Notes: generated from the letters alone by a model not told the origin. A DNA stretch of 43,709 nt from Bacteroidota bacterium (GCA_023251435.1 JAHEYU010000004.1:1-43709), one strand, 5' to 3'; shown: positions 18,351 to 27,724, numbered from the stretch's first letter. Numbers and translations: made by a program.

Positions 18351-18400
18351 TAAACCTAACTAAACCTAACTAAACCAATAAAACTAATCAAACCTAACTT
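18351..18400. repeat. Tandem TAAACCTAAC decamer tract
   Basis: TAAACCTAAC occurs twice in tandem (18351-18370), followed by three degenerate decamers ending in AACCTAACTT. On the plus strand the tract runs straight into ATGAAATGC at 18401, which opens an eight-codon ORF ending at 18427. Similar unstructured AACC/AAACT-rich leaders precede some Bacteroidota outer-membrane protein genes, as I recall, so this may be the relic of such a leader. On the minus strand it lies in the 3' region of the operon just before the terminator. Confidence 0.6.
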
Positions 18401-18592
18401 ATGAAATGCGTTATATATCTTTTGTGATTTTTTTTCTGAAACAAAGATATGCTCTGGAATATTAGCAGGTGTTAAGTGAATCTTAACTTTTGTGTTATAA
18501 AACATTAAGTTATTGCGGCTATGTTTCCTGATAATTAATTAGCACGTTAATTAAAGTTGTTTCAAATAACCAGATATATGTTTTTAAGTAGT

Positions 18593-20848
18593 TCAAACGA
18601 ACCTTTTAATTGGAATGGTGAAGAAGAAATCGGAATAATTTTCAGGTTCCGATTCAACCCAAATAGTACCTCCAAGCAATTCGACCAGGTTTTTAGAGAT
18701 AGCCAATCCTAATCCATTTCCACCGTATTTACGAGTTTTGGTATTATCAATTTGCCTGAATCGCTCAAAAATTGCCTGAAAATATTCTGATCTAATGCCA
18801 ATTCCTGTATCTTTTACATGAAATCTAACTAAATTACCCTTCACTTGAAATCCTATTTCAATGTATCCTTCATTGGTAAATTTAATTGAATTACCTATTA
18901 AGTTATTAAAAATCTGCATGATGCGGTATTTGTCGCTTTCGATTTCGACATCGGATTCATTATTTGACTCATCGAGGCGGAGCTGAATTCCTTTTGTTCT
19001 TGCCTTGTGACCAAATTCTGCCAATAGTTCAGTCAGAAGTGATTTTGCCGAAATACTCACATTCCGTAGTTTCAACTGACCAGCTTCAAGCATAGAAAAA
19101 TCCATTATGTCACTGATAATCAGCAGTAGATTGTTGCCGTTATCAACGATATGCTTTATGAATTCAGTTTTTTGTTCATCCTCAAAATCGGGATCACTAA
19201 GTAGTTCAGAGAAACCAATAATGCTATTTAGCGGAGTGCGAATTTCGTGCGACATATTCGCAAGAAAGGCAGATTTTAACTGGTCACTTTCATTGGCTTT
19301 TGCAAGCGCAAGAATTAACTCGGATTCCATTTGTTTGCGGAAACTTATATCTTCCTTAATTGCTATATAGTTGGTAATTATACCCTTTTCGTTTTTTATT
19401 GATGTAAGCGTTACCGATTCCCAGAATACCGATCCATTTTTTCGTTTATTAATAAGTTCCTTTTTCCAAATATTGCCTGAAGAGATTGTTTCCCATAAAT
19501 TTGAATAAACATCGGAAGGCATTTCGTACGATTTCAGGATACGTGCATGTTGTCCGATAATTTCTTCAAAAGTGTATCCTGTTGCCTCACAAAGTTTGGG
19601 ATTTACATATTCAATAATCCCCTTAAGATCAGTTATTTCTATTGAAACAGGACTTTGTTCAATCGCCTTTGATAATTTCAGTATCTTATCCTGTGCTTGT
19701 TTTTGTTCAGTTATCTCACGACCAATTCCGACTAATCCAATTATATTTCCAAGTTCATCAGAAAATGGAATTTTAGAAGTTAGTAACCATCTTTCACTTC
19801 CTGCTTTATCGTAGAATATTTCTTCTCTGTTAATTACCGATTTTCCGGTATTAATAACAAGTAAATCGTCCTCGTAACCTCGCTGAGCTATTTCAGTATT
19901 GTAAAGTTCCAAATCAGTTTTTCCAAATACTTCGGCTTCTGATTCGGCTCCAATAAAATCGAGATCCAGCCGGTTTGCAATTATTTTGCGGCACTCTAAA
20001 TCTTTAACATAAATTGTAACCGGTAAATTGTCAATCAAAGTGCGCAGCAATTTTCTTTCACGACGCAATTCTTCTTCCGCTTTTTTCCTTTCAGTAATAT
20101 CGTTTATTAATACATGTTGTGCATTGCGTTGATTGAAAATAATGGCATGTGAAATGATTTCAACTGTTATGAGTTCTTGATTTTTTTTTCTGTGAATAAC
20201 TTCACCTACACTATTATAAGTGCCACCGATTGACTCTATCGTATCAATAAGTCTTTGAATTTCACCGGGAGGGCGAATATCTTTAAGTGTCATCGATAAA
20301 AATTCATCTTCGGTATAGCCATAGTGCTTGATCGCAGCTTCGTTTACTTCAAGAAAAGCCAATGTTTCAACATCGAAGATCCACATGGGTTGCGGATTGT
20401 TATGAAACATATACCGATATTTGGCTTCATTCAGTTTGATTGTTTCGTATGCTTCAATTCGTTCTTTGCGGATTTTGCTTTGGTCGAGTGCATTTAAAAC
20501 TGAAGATCCCAGACGTTTTAGCGAGTCTTTCAGTACATAATCGGTAGCACCGGCTTTCATGCATTCAACGGCGGTATCTTCGTTGATAGAGCCTGTTACA
20601 ACAATGAAAGGAGTTAGCGGACAAATTTCTTTTGCTAGTTTTAGCGCGGAAAGTCCGTCGAAAGTTGGCATATTATAGTCGGAAATAATTAAATCCGGAA
20701 GAAAAGATTGTATTAAATCCAGGTAATCTTTTTTATTGTCAACGATTTTGAACCTGGAGTGGGGCAATACCTTTTTTATTTCCCTTATATTGAGTTCTGC
20801 ATCGTGAGATTCATCCTCGACTATTAATATGTTATAGTGTTGATTCAT
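18593..20848 (-). CDS. Receiver-PAS-PAS-PAS hybrid sensor histidine kinase
   Basis: This 751-residue cytoplasmic protein has an N-terminal receiver (about 5-125, phosphoacceptor Asp57 in ISDYNMP, Lys in YVLKDSL). Three PAS domains follow, at about 145-260, 275-385 and 392-510. HisKA carries the phospho-His in MSHEIRTPLN, and the HATPase has DTGIGIR and GGNGLGLAIS boxes. With the receiver at the N-terminus, the kinase is probably controlled by another kinase of the operon as well as by its PAS ligands. It is the last gene of the operon, 41 bases after the stand-alone receiver gene, and is followed by a strong terminator. It has no membrane helix. Confidence 0.93.
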   Translation of the reverse strand: MNQHYNILIVEDESHDAELNIREIKKVLPHSRFKIVDNKKDYLDLIQSFLPDLIISDYNMPTFDGLSALKLAKEICPLTPFIVVTGSINEDTAVECMKAGATDYVLKDSLKRLGSSVLNALDQSKIRKERIEAYETIKLNEAKYRYMFHNNPQPMWIFDVETLAFLEVNEAAIKHYGYTEDEFLSMTLKDIRPPGEIQRLIDTIESIGGTYNSVGEVIHRKKNQELITVEIISHAIIFNQRNAQHVLINDITERKKAEEELRRERKLLRTLIDNLPVTIYVKDLECRKIIANRLDLDFIGAESEAEVFGKTDLELYNTEIAQRGYEDDLLVINTGKSVINREEIFYDKAGSERWLLTSKIPFSDELGNIIGLVGIGREITEQKQAQDKILKLSKAIEQSPVSIEITDLKGIIEYVNPKLCEATGYTFEEIIGQHARILKSYEMPSDVYSNLWETISSGNIWKKELINKRKNGSVFWESVTLTSIKNEKGIITNYIAIKEDISFRKQMESELILALAKANESDQLKSAFLANMSHEIRTPLNSIIGFSELLSDPDFEDEQKTEFIKHIVDNGNNLLLIISDIMDFSMLEAGQLKLRNVSISAKSLLTELLAEFGHKARTKGIQLRLDESNNESDVEIESDKYRIMQIFNNLIGNSIKFTNEGYIEIGFQVKGNLVRFHVKDTGIGIRSEYFQAIFERFRQIDNTKTRKYGGNGLGLAISKNLVELLGGTIWVESEPENYSDFFFTIPIKRFV

Positions 20849-20889
20849 AGCAGTATAAATATACTTTTCAGCAGTTTTGTCAGTATTTT

Positions 20890-21336
20890 TTACCTGAAAG
20901 GTGGTTCGTTCACTAAAAGCCAGTAAAGTCCCGCATGCGACATGGAAGTCACAAAATCGTCGAAATTTACTGGTTTAACCACATAGCTGTTAACTCCCAA
21001 TTCATAAGCCTTTTTTATGTCAGGATCTTCACGCGACGAGGTGACCATGACTACGGGCAACATTTTAGTTTGTGGATTTGACCTTATTTCGCGAAGGACT
21101 TCAAGTCCGCTTATTTTTGGTAATTTAAGATCAAGAAAAATGACTTTTGGCGGATTTGTAATATTTCTGGAGGCGTATTTCCCTGTACAGAAAATAAAAT
21201 CGAGTGCCTCAGCGCCATCTTCGGCAATATAAAACTTGTTGGCCATGTTGTGTTTCCGGAGGGCGCGTAAAGTCAGTTCGGCATCCTGGGGGTTGTCTTC
21301 TACGATGAGTATTTCTACAACGTTCAGATCTTCCAT
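20890..21336 (-). CDS. Stand-alone response regulator, Rcp type
   Basis: From ATG 21336 the protein has 148 residues and is a single receiver domain. The acidic pair is in VEDNPQD, the phosphoacceptor is Asp69 in IFLDLKLPK, followed by VMVTSS and VVKPVNFDDF. The extra length and C-terminal YWLLVNEPP are typical of the Rcp1/cyanobacterial-phytochrome-partner class. There is no output domain, so it should relay phosphate or act by binding. The upstream in-frame extension to 21396 is hydrophobic and not expected in this family. It lies between two kinases of the same operon, which are its likely partners. Confidence 0.93.
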   Translation of the reverse strand: MEDLNVVEILIVEDNPQDAELTLRALRKHNMANKFYIAEDGAEALDFIFCTGKYASRNITNPPKVIFLDLKLPKISGLEVLREIRSNPQTKMLPVVMVTSSREDPDIKKAYELGVNSYVVKPVNFDDFVTSMSHAGLYWLLVNEPPFR

Positions 21337-21450
21337 TCGAAAAAGATTAATTTGTTTTATGAGATGTATAAATATAATGTTTTTTGCCTGAAACACATAT
21401 TCTACAGAACTAATTTCAATTACATGACTACGAACTGATAAATATACCTA

Positions 21451-23574
21451 TTAAGCCGGTAGAGAAAAATAGAATGTGGCGCCTTTCCCTACTTCGCCTT
21501 CAGCCCAGACCCGACCTCTGTGTCTTTTTATTATTCGTTGTACAATTGCCAATCCTACACCGGTTCCTTCAAACTCGTTCATACTGTGCAACCGGTGAAA
21601 TACGCCAAATAACTTATGTACATATTCCATATTAAATCCCACGCCATTGTCTTTTATGTAATAAACAATCTCATTTTGGTCAGGATAGGAGCCGATATCG
21701 ATTTGTACATCCTCATTTTTTGAAGAATATTTGAGTGCATTCGAAATGAGGTTTATCCATACTTGTTTTATCATGTTCTTATCGCCTGATGTGTGCGGAA
21801 GGTCGTGTATAAGAACATTTTTGTGCGATAGATCCTGTAGTGCTTCAAAATCGGCAATAACACTTTTTACAAGGCTATCCATGTCAATTTTCGAATGGTT
21901 AAACTCACTCCTGATGAGCCGTGAAAATGAAAGCAGATCATCAATCAGTTGTCCCATTTTCGTGGCATTCGATTGAATGATGCCACAGATCCGCTTGCCT
22001 TCATCGTCAAGAACCTTTTCATAATCTTCGACCAAAATACTTACAAAACCATTGATTGCCCGCAACGGTGCTCTCAAATCGTGAGAAACGGAATAACTAA
22101 AGGCTTCGAGTTCTTTATTGGCAACTTCGAGTTGTGCTGTACTGCGCTGAAGTTCATCAGATTTTAGGTTTAGATCTTCAACAAGATTCAATAATGCTGC
22201 CTCGTTGTTTAACAGTTCGTGGCTTCTCCTTTGCAGTTCGTTTGTTCGGTCAATTACTTTTTGTTCGAGTTCTTCATTTAGCTTAATAATTTCTTCTTCA
22301 GCTATTTTTCGGTCGGTAATATCCCTGAAATTAATCACAATGGCTTCGACACTCGGGTCGGAAAGTAAGTTGCTAAAGGTACTTTCAACCCATCTCCACT
22401 CGCCGTTTTTATCGCCGAATCTGTATTGTAAGGTAGAAACCTCCGATGGATTTTGAATCAGATTTTGCAATAGGGAAAGCACTAAAGGCAGATCGTCCGG
22501 ATGGGTCAATTCCATTGGATGGGCAGTAACTTCATCGGTGTTTGAATATCCGAACATTTTACGGGTTGATGGACTTATAAATTTAAAATTACCATCAGCA
22601 TTTATAAGTACAATTCCGTCGGGAGCCTTCTCAATCAATGCCTGGTAATGTTGTCCCATTCGGATAATTTTCTGTTCTGTTTCCTTGCGTTCCGAAATGT
22701 CGCGTACAAAACCAAGTATCATTTCCGAGCCATCTATTTCAATCAGGCTGGTGCTTATTTCAACAGGAAATGAACTTCCATTTTTATGACGGTGAACTGA
22801 TTCAAAGGTTCGGCTTTCACCGAGATTCATTTCATGAAATTTCGATTTTAATTTTTCATTCTCATTAAATTCGGCATCTAAATCCGTGATTTTCAATTTT
22901 AGCAGCTCATCGCGGGTATAACCCAGACTTTTGCAGGCTTGTTGATTCGTATCAATGATATTGCCTTCTATATCGGAGAGGTACATTGCGTCGGTGGCCT
23001 GTTCGATGATTGTGCGGAATCGTTTTTCGCTTTCTGAAAGCTCTCTGGTGCGGGCTTCGACCAGGCTTTCCAGATTATGCATTATAGTCGAATTCCGAAG
23101 TTCTATTGCCAGTACTCCTGAAAGTGCATCGAACGAATCGAGAATTGACTGAATATTATGAATATCGAAAATGTCGTGTATCGCAAGTATTCCAACGCGC
23201 TGATTTATAGATTCGAGCGGAACAATAATCGTATGTTGACCACTAAACCCGCTAAGTAGTTGTTCTATATTATTGCCGTCTTTTTTATGCTGGAAAAGGG
23301 TTGTAGTATGAAAATCGTGACTGGCAATGGCAATTTCATTCCATTTGTTCAGATTAAAATCGTTTAGATTACGAGCCGGACAAATTCCCAGCAGATTGTG
23401 ATGATTCTCTGAAATTTCTGAATTGTGAGACAACAATATAACCAACCTGCAACCAACCAATTCTCTTATCTGGGAGGTGATGTATTTTCCCAGTTCAGCA
23501 GGATTATCGGCCATACTGAGAATATTTTTCAGTATATCGAGTACAAGGTAGTTTATCGCGTTGTCAACCTTCAT
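21451..23574 (-). CDS. GAF/PAS sensor histidine kinase
   Basis: This 707-residue soluble protein has an N-terminal GAF-like domain (about 8-165) and PAS domains at about 185-300 and 308-425. A coiled coil (about 425-485) leads to HisKA with His498 in SVSHDLRAPL and a HATPase ending at 707 (DNGVGFN, GTGVGLAIV). The SVSHDLRAPLRAI type is the class often paired with Rcp-type receivers, such as the one encoded next. Its ATG overlaps the stop of the DUF1638 gene by four bases (ATGA), so kinase and DUF1638 protein are translationally coupled. That is direct evidence that the corrinoid module and the signalling genes are expressed together. Confidence 0.93.
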   Translation of the reverse strand: MKVDNAINYLVLDILKNILSMADNPAELGKYITSQIRELVGCRLVILLSHNSEISENHHNLLGICPARNLNDFNLNKWNEIAIASHDFHTTTLFQHKKDGNNIEQLLSGFSGQHTIIVPLESINQRVGILAIHDIFDIHNIQSILDSFDALSGVLAIELRNSTIMHNLESLVEARTRELSESEKRFRTIIEQATDAMYLSDIEGNIIDTNQQACKSLGYTRDELLKLKITDLDAEFNENEKLKSKFHEMNLGESRTFESVHRHKNGSSFPVEISTSLIEIDGSEMILGFVRDISERKETEQKIIRMGQHYQALIEKAPDGIVLINADGNFKFISPSTRKMFGYSNTDEVTAHPMELTHPDDLPLVLSLLQNLIQNPSEVSTLQYRFGDKNGEWRWVESTFSNLLSDPSVEAIVINFRDITDRKIAEEEIIKLNEELEQKVIDRTNELQRRSHELLNNEAALLNLVEDLNLKSDELQRSTAQLEVANKELEAFSYSVSHDLRAPLRAINGFVSILVEDYEKVLDDEGKRICGIIQSNATKMGQLIDDLLSFSRLIRSEFNHSKIDMDSLVKSVIADFEALQDLSHKNVLIHDLPHTSGDKNMIKQVWINLISNALKYSSKNEDVQIDIGSYPDQNEIVYYIKDNGVGFNMEYVHKLFGVFHRLHSMNEFEGTGVGLAIVQRIIKRHRGRVWAEGEVGKGATFYFSLPA

Positions 23575-24146
23575 TTTGTCATCTTTTTTAGGCCACTTTT
23601 GATGGCATTTTCCAAATGTATCAAATCAATTTCAATTACTTCAACGGGTAACGAAAAATAGCTGGAAATGTCTTCGAGCGTTTTAAACGGCACTTCATGA
23701 ACACCTGTATTCACATAAATTAATTTTTTATGCAGTTCGGTCATAAACTGTTCTGCAAGCTTTTGTTCCTGAAATCCCAGCAATTCTTTAAAAATCCGTT
23801 CCCATTTCAGCGTCCATTCAGGTAAAAGAAAAAAAGCACCTTCTCTCCGGAGTTTTCTGTAGGTTTCTTTTCCCAGAAAAATCTCCACACAATTTAAGCC
23901 GTTTACACGCTCTATCAATCCTGAATTTTCTTGTTGAATCATGCGTGAATGACAATCTCCGTAACAGAATAAGCAATCGGGTCTGATCAATTTTTCAAGC
24001 ACCTGATTCAACTCCTGCGGGTTCATGTGCAATTCAGAATCTACAAAGGTAAACGGTATGTTTAGTTTCCCTTTTTCGATCAGAAATTCGATTTCATGTC
24101 TGAAAATACTACATGCGATAACGGTTGATTGCGATTCTTTGTCCAC
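23571..24146 (-). CDS. DUF1638 family protein of a corrinoid methyltransferase module
   Basis: This 191-residue protein starts at GTG 24146, six bases after the methyltransferase gene. The DUF1638 pattern is clear: IACSIFRHEI at 10-19, VDSELHMNP at about 35-43, LFCYGDCHSRM at 59-69, and NCVEIFLGKETY and FFLLPEWTLKW further on. Conserved Cys12, Cys58, Cys61 and Cys65 could bind metal or a cofactor. DUF1638 genes tend to sit next to MtaA-type and MtbC-type genes in anaerobes (from memory), but the biochemical role is not known to me. The stop overlaps the next kinase gene as ATGA. Family call is firm and function unknown. Confidence 0.85.
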   Translation of the reverse strand: MDKESQSTVIACSIFRHEIEFLIEKGKLNIPFTFVDSELHMNPQELNQVLEKLIRPDCLFCYGDCHSRMIQQENSGLIERVNGLNCVEIFLGKETYRKLRREGAFFLLPEWTLKWERIFKELLGFQEQKLAEQFMTELHKKLIYVNTGVHEVPFKTLEDISSYFSLPVEVIEIDLIHLENAIKSGLKKMTK

Positions 24147-24152
24147 TTTAGA

Positions 24153-25163
24153 TTATGAGTTTTTAATAATATTGGCTATCACCTTTAAGTTTTCAAGCGG
24201 GGTGTCAAACGGAATGTCGGCATTCGACGAGGCAAAAATAAAATGCCTGTCGTCTTTGCGGTTTTCAATGATATTGTTGGTCCATTTTTCGATGATTTTT
24301 GGAGTGGCTTTCCATAGTTGTGGACCATTTATATTTCCGAAAATGGTCAGGTTGTTTCCCACAATTTTTCTGGTTTCTTCAAAGCTGTCTTTAGGCGAAA
24401 TAACCACTCCAGCCAAATTTGGAAGTTGCGGATATAAATCAAGGAATGGAATAATATTGGGGCCACCATGATGGAAGATAATTGGACCGTTTATTTGTGC
24501 ATAGCTTTCTTTAAGCACCGGAATCGTATTTTCTTCAGCAATTTTCCGGGTAATAATTGTTGGATTCGAGAAGTTGGCCAATGTTACAATACAGGCCGCT
24601 CCGGCCGTTAGAAGCGCATTGGCAAACTGCACAAAAAAACGCGATGTTAGTTCCATTATAAGACTGGCTTCCTTCGGTTGAAAAAGTAAGGTTTCGAGCC
24701 AGCCTTCAATACCCATTATCAGGGCGGGGAGTTCTGTTGGTGAAGTACATACTGCGGCAACAGGTATTTGCCCTTTGTATTGCTCCGAAAGTAATCGTGT
24801 ACTTTCAATAAGATATATCAGGCTCGGATGATTTTCGAGATCGGGCATTTGGAGCGATGAAATTCCGGAGTGATCAGTAATTGCCGGTTTTTTTAGATTC
24901 GGAGGATTATTACCTGAATAAATGGATACAGATCCGAACGACTCGGCTTCCTTCACTATTGCAAACGGAGAAAACAGGATGTCGGGTTCAATTTCATTTA
25001 CAACAGCTATTTGACCTTTAAGGTATTTTTCCGGATCGGAATAGTATTCTGGAACCAGGTAGCCGGTTAGTTTTGCGCCATAAAGTGAAGTGGTGAGCGT
25101 AAATGGTGTCCGATCGACCGGATTTCCCATAATGGTGCCAAAAACTCGTTCGATGGATTGCAT
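24153..25163 (-). CDS. UroD-superfamily methyltransferase-like protein with altered metal site
   Basis: From ATG 25163 the protein has 336 residues, the usual length for MtaA/UroD proteins; a longer reading would overlap the preceding gene out of frame. NPVDRTPFTLTTSLYGA at the N-terminus and DIPFDTPLENLKVI at the C-terminus place it in the superfamily. The zinc motif HxC...C is not intact: the first site reads FH231-H232-G-G, with Gly where Cys is expected, and the C-terminal PGCD equivalent reads SNAD. It follows the corrinoid protein gene by four bases, so the two surely work together. It may demethylate a specific substrate using another metal set, or act as a sensor of a methyl donor. 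Confidence 0.85.
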   Translation of the reverse strand: MQSIERVFGTIMGNPVDRTPFTLTTSLYGAKLTGYLVPEYYSDPEKYLKGQIAVVNEIEPDILFSPFAIVKEAESFGSVSIYSGNNPPNLKKPAITDHSGISSLQMPDLENHPSLIYLIESTRLLSEQYKGQIPVAAVCTSPTELPALIMGIEGWLETLLFQPKEASLIMELTSRFFVQFANALLTAGAACIVTLANFSNPTIITRKIAEENTIPVLKESYAQINGPIIFHHGGPNIIPFLDLYPQLPNLAGVVISPKDSFEETRKIVGNNLTIFGNINGPQLWKATPKIIEKWTNNIIENRKDDRHFIFASSNADIPFDTPLENLKVIANIIKNS

Positions 25164-25167
25164 AAAA

Positions 25168-25839
25168 TTAGTTTTTGATCGTAAGTAATAATTCTGAAAA
25201 TAGCGCCGGTACTTGTGTTGCATTACTGCTGGTTCCATCGCCGCCAACTTCGGCGGTCAGTTCGGGCCGCACCTTAAAAATAGCCCCTCCAACTGCCAGT
25301 TTTATTTTATCCTGAAGATTTCGGCTATCAATTTCTTCACGTACTTTTCTGATGTTAATTGCGGTGGTGTACATCATTGCTGAAACCCCGATAATTGGAG
25401 CCTGATATTGAACTGCAGCATCGACCATTTCGGCAGCTGTAACATCGTTTCCCAGATCGTAAACCTGCCAGCCGCTTGCCTGAAGGAAGGTAGCTACCAT
25501 TTTGCGTCCGAGTGAATGAAAATCATCTTCGATATTTGCCAAAACAACCGGTATTTTATTTATGGTTGTTTTCGACTGCCAGTCAGAAGTTTGCAATGCA
25601 TTTTGGAGGACATCCTCCGTTATTTTTGCTGCCACGTACCCTTGCGCCAGCGATAACTTTTCTTTCGACCACATTTCTCCGATTTCGATCAAAACAGGTT
25701 CAAGAATTTCGTTGATAGCAACGAAATAACCTGTTTCCTCCGAAATTTTATCAATCAGGTGCACTGCATCAGCTCGATGAGCCCCAATGATCAGCTCGGT
25801 GAGTGAATTTCTGAATTCGTTTATTTCGGCTTCTGTCAT
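25168..25839 (-). CDS. Second corrinoid protein (B12-binding, MtbC-like)
   Basis: This 223-residue protein has a helical cap (about 5-90) with the conserved LEPVLIEIGEMWSKEKLSLAQ stretch, then a cobalamin-binding domain (about 95-223). The axial-ligand motif DxHxxG is intact as D106-F-H108-S-L-G111, so it should bind a corrinoid base-off. GGAIF and the preceding strand match the nucleotide-loop part of the pocket. It is only distantly similar to the corrinoid protein at 127-795. It lies 38 bases after a membrane PAS sensor gene and 4 bases before the methyltransferase-like gene, in the middle of the sensor-kinase operon. It may carry methyl groups or serve as the sensory cobalamin subunit. 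Confidence 0.93.
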   Translation of the reverse strand: MTEAEINEFRNSLTELIIGAHRADAVHLIDKISEETGYFVAINEILEPVLIEIGEMWSKEKLSLAQGYVAAKITEDVLQNALQTSDWQSKTTINKIPVVLANIEDDFHSLGRKMVATFLQASGWQVYDLGNDVTAAEMVDAAVQYQAPIIGVSAMMYTTAINIRKVREEIDSRNLQDKIKLAVGGAIFKVRPELTAEVGGDGTSSNATQVPALFSELLLTIKN

Positions 25840-25877
25840 TTCTGTTGTTTTTTGTTGTTTTTAAGATATTCAGTTGT

Positions 25878-27701
25878 TTAGTTTTTCGATAATAGTTCCA
25901 GTTTTTCTTCCAATGCTTTTATCTGATTTTTTAATTCAACCATTCGCAATTCGCGCCCTATAAATAGCTTATTCATTCGGGCAAGTTCAATATTTTTAAT
26001 TTCCAACTCCCTGGTGCGTTCAATTACGCGTTCTTCAAGTTCTTCGTTGAGCAGGTTTATTTTATTCTCCGCTTTTTTACGTTCGGTAACATCCTCACCA
26101 ATACTGGCTATGCCCGAAATCGATCCGTTTGTCAGACGTTGGGTAACATTGCTCCAAACGATGTCTAATTCTTTTCCCGATTTTGTTCTGATCGAATTCT
26201 CAAATCGTGGAGTGATGTTTCCGTTTCTAAACCCATCGATAAATATTTCTTTGACTTGTGAATTAGTGCCGGGAATCATCATGTCAAACCAATCTTTACC
26301 AATCATTTCTTCATGTTTATAGCCTGTAAGTTGAAGCAGATAATCGTTGCAGAATGTAATCTTTCCATTTGTATCAAGAATAATGGAGATGAGATTTACT
26401 TTTTCTAGCAACTCGCGAAAGCGAATCTCCGACATTATCAGCTTTTCTTCTGCAAGTTTTTGTTCATTTATATTTCTAACCGCCCCGTATATTCCTGACA
26501 AGCAGTTATTTTGTTCGTCCCATACGGGGTGCGCAAAAATCTGTACCCAAACAATTTCACCATTGCGGTTAATGGTTCGGAGCTGACTTGTGGTTTCTTC
26601 ATTGTTTCGTAATCGGGAAATATCAATGTCATCAATCGTATGATCTTCGGGAAGTATGGATGCTCGCCAACCGCCCCGATCTTTAAACTCCTCGACCGAG
26701 TAGCCCGAGATTGATTCGAAAGCACCGGCAACCCAATCGAGGTTCAGAGAGCCATCAGGCATCACTTTTGTCGAAAATGTGTAGTCGGTAGCCACGCTCG
26801 AAATCAGGCGGTATCTTTCTTCGCTTTTGCGAAGTGCAATCTCGGCTTCCTTGCGATAGGCAAAAATATGGTCGATATCATTACCAATTTTACGGGCAAT
26901 TCTTAACAAGATAAAACCAAATATAAAAACTGAAAGAATGGTCACCAATGTCGATACAAAAACGTGGTCGTTAAAGTATTGAGAAATAAATGCATCGACC
27001 CATCCGGAAATCACAATTAAAAACAGTGTAACCGGTAGAAAGTTGCGCATCAATCGGGCTCTGACCGATTCGCCAATAAACAATTTCATAGGGTAATGCT
27101 GCATTCCAAATCCAAAGAAAATGCCGGTAAACAAAAAAGTAAACGCTATAGATGTAGTAAATGCGGGGGGAATAATGTCTTGCCCATAAAACAGTGGTGT
27201 TCCGTAAAAATAACCCATCTCGAGTACGAAGGCAACCAACATTCCGAAGAAACTTAGGAGTATTGCCATTTTGTGCCATTTCCCCGATGGATTGGTAATT
27301 GTAAGCAACGAAATTGTGCTGATAAGAAATAGCCCGATTGTAAATGGCGACATCCGGGCCAATATGAAATCATCCGAAAAATTGTCGGGAGTACCAAAAA
27401 TTCGTTCAATACCAATAGGATATCCCAAGAGAGAATCGAATAATACTACAATATGAAATGCTAAAATTAGCAATAACGAAACTTGTACCTGCCTGTAATT
27501 TTTAGCTTTCTTTAAAATAATTATTGTTAAAGCACTCAATAAAATGAAAGATATGGCAGTTGCGGGCGCCATCGGAATATAATTTTCACCAATACTGGCA
27601 AACGATAAATTCTCAACAATCCAGCCAATCAATGCCAGAGCGCCAATAATTATCACAATTAAAAGAGCCTGTACCGATATTTTCTTTTGAAGTGTTTCCA
27701 T
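25878..27701 (-). CDS. Polytopic membrane PAS sensor lacking a kinase domain
   Basis: This 607-residue protein has about eight transmembrane helices in residues 10-275, forming a MASE-like membrane sensor. Two PAS domains follow, at about 290-410 and 418-540, and a long coiled coil (about 545-600). It ends there without HisKA, HATPase or any other output domain. The gap to the next gene is 38 bases and contains no remnant of a kinase, so the protein is not simply frameshifted. The terminal coiled coil (ARMNKLFIGRELRM) looks like a conserved ending of kinase-less PAS proteins. It probably pairs with the 7-PAS kinase encoded 23 bases upstream or another kinase of the operon. Confidence 0.88.
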   Translation of the reverse strand: METLQKKISVQALLIVIIIGALALIGWIVENLSFASIGENYIPMAPATAISFILLSALTIIILKKAKNYRQVQVSLLLILAFHIVVLFDSLLGYPIGIERIFGTPDNFSDDFILARMSPFTIGLFLISTISLLTITNPSGKWHKMAILLSFFGMLVAFVLEMGYFYGTPLFYGQDIIPPAFTTSIAFTFLFTGIFFGFGMQHYPMKLFIGESVRARLMRNFLPVTLFLIVISGWVDAFISQYFNDHVFVSTLVTILSVFIFGFILLRIARKIGNDIDHIFAYRKEAEIALRKSEERYRLISSVATDYTFSTKVMPDGSLNLDWVAGAFESISGYSVEEFKDRGGWRASILPEDHTIDDIDISRLRNNEETTSQLRTINRNGEIVWVQIFAHPVWDEQNNCLSGIYGAVRNINEQKLAEEKLIMSEIRFRELLEKVNLISIILDTNGKITFCNDYLLQLTGYKHEEMIGKDWFDMMIPGTNSQVKEIFIDGFRNGNITPRFENSIRTKSGKELDIVWSNVTQRLTNGSISGIASIGEDVTERKKAENKINLLNEELEERVIERTRELEIKNIELARMNKLFIGRELRMVELKNQIKALEEKLELLSKN

Positions 27702-27724
27702 TCTCTAATCTAATTGTTTAATAA

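Noticed and set aside
18311-18427. CRISPR-like array from the TAAACCTAAC repeats
   Set aside because: The repeats are ten bases long without spacers, and no cas gene is in the window.
25878-27701. Frameshifted or truncated histidine kinase
   Set aside because: The coiled-coil ending is clean, the following gene starts 38 bases later, and no kinase motif occurs in any frame of the gap.
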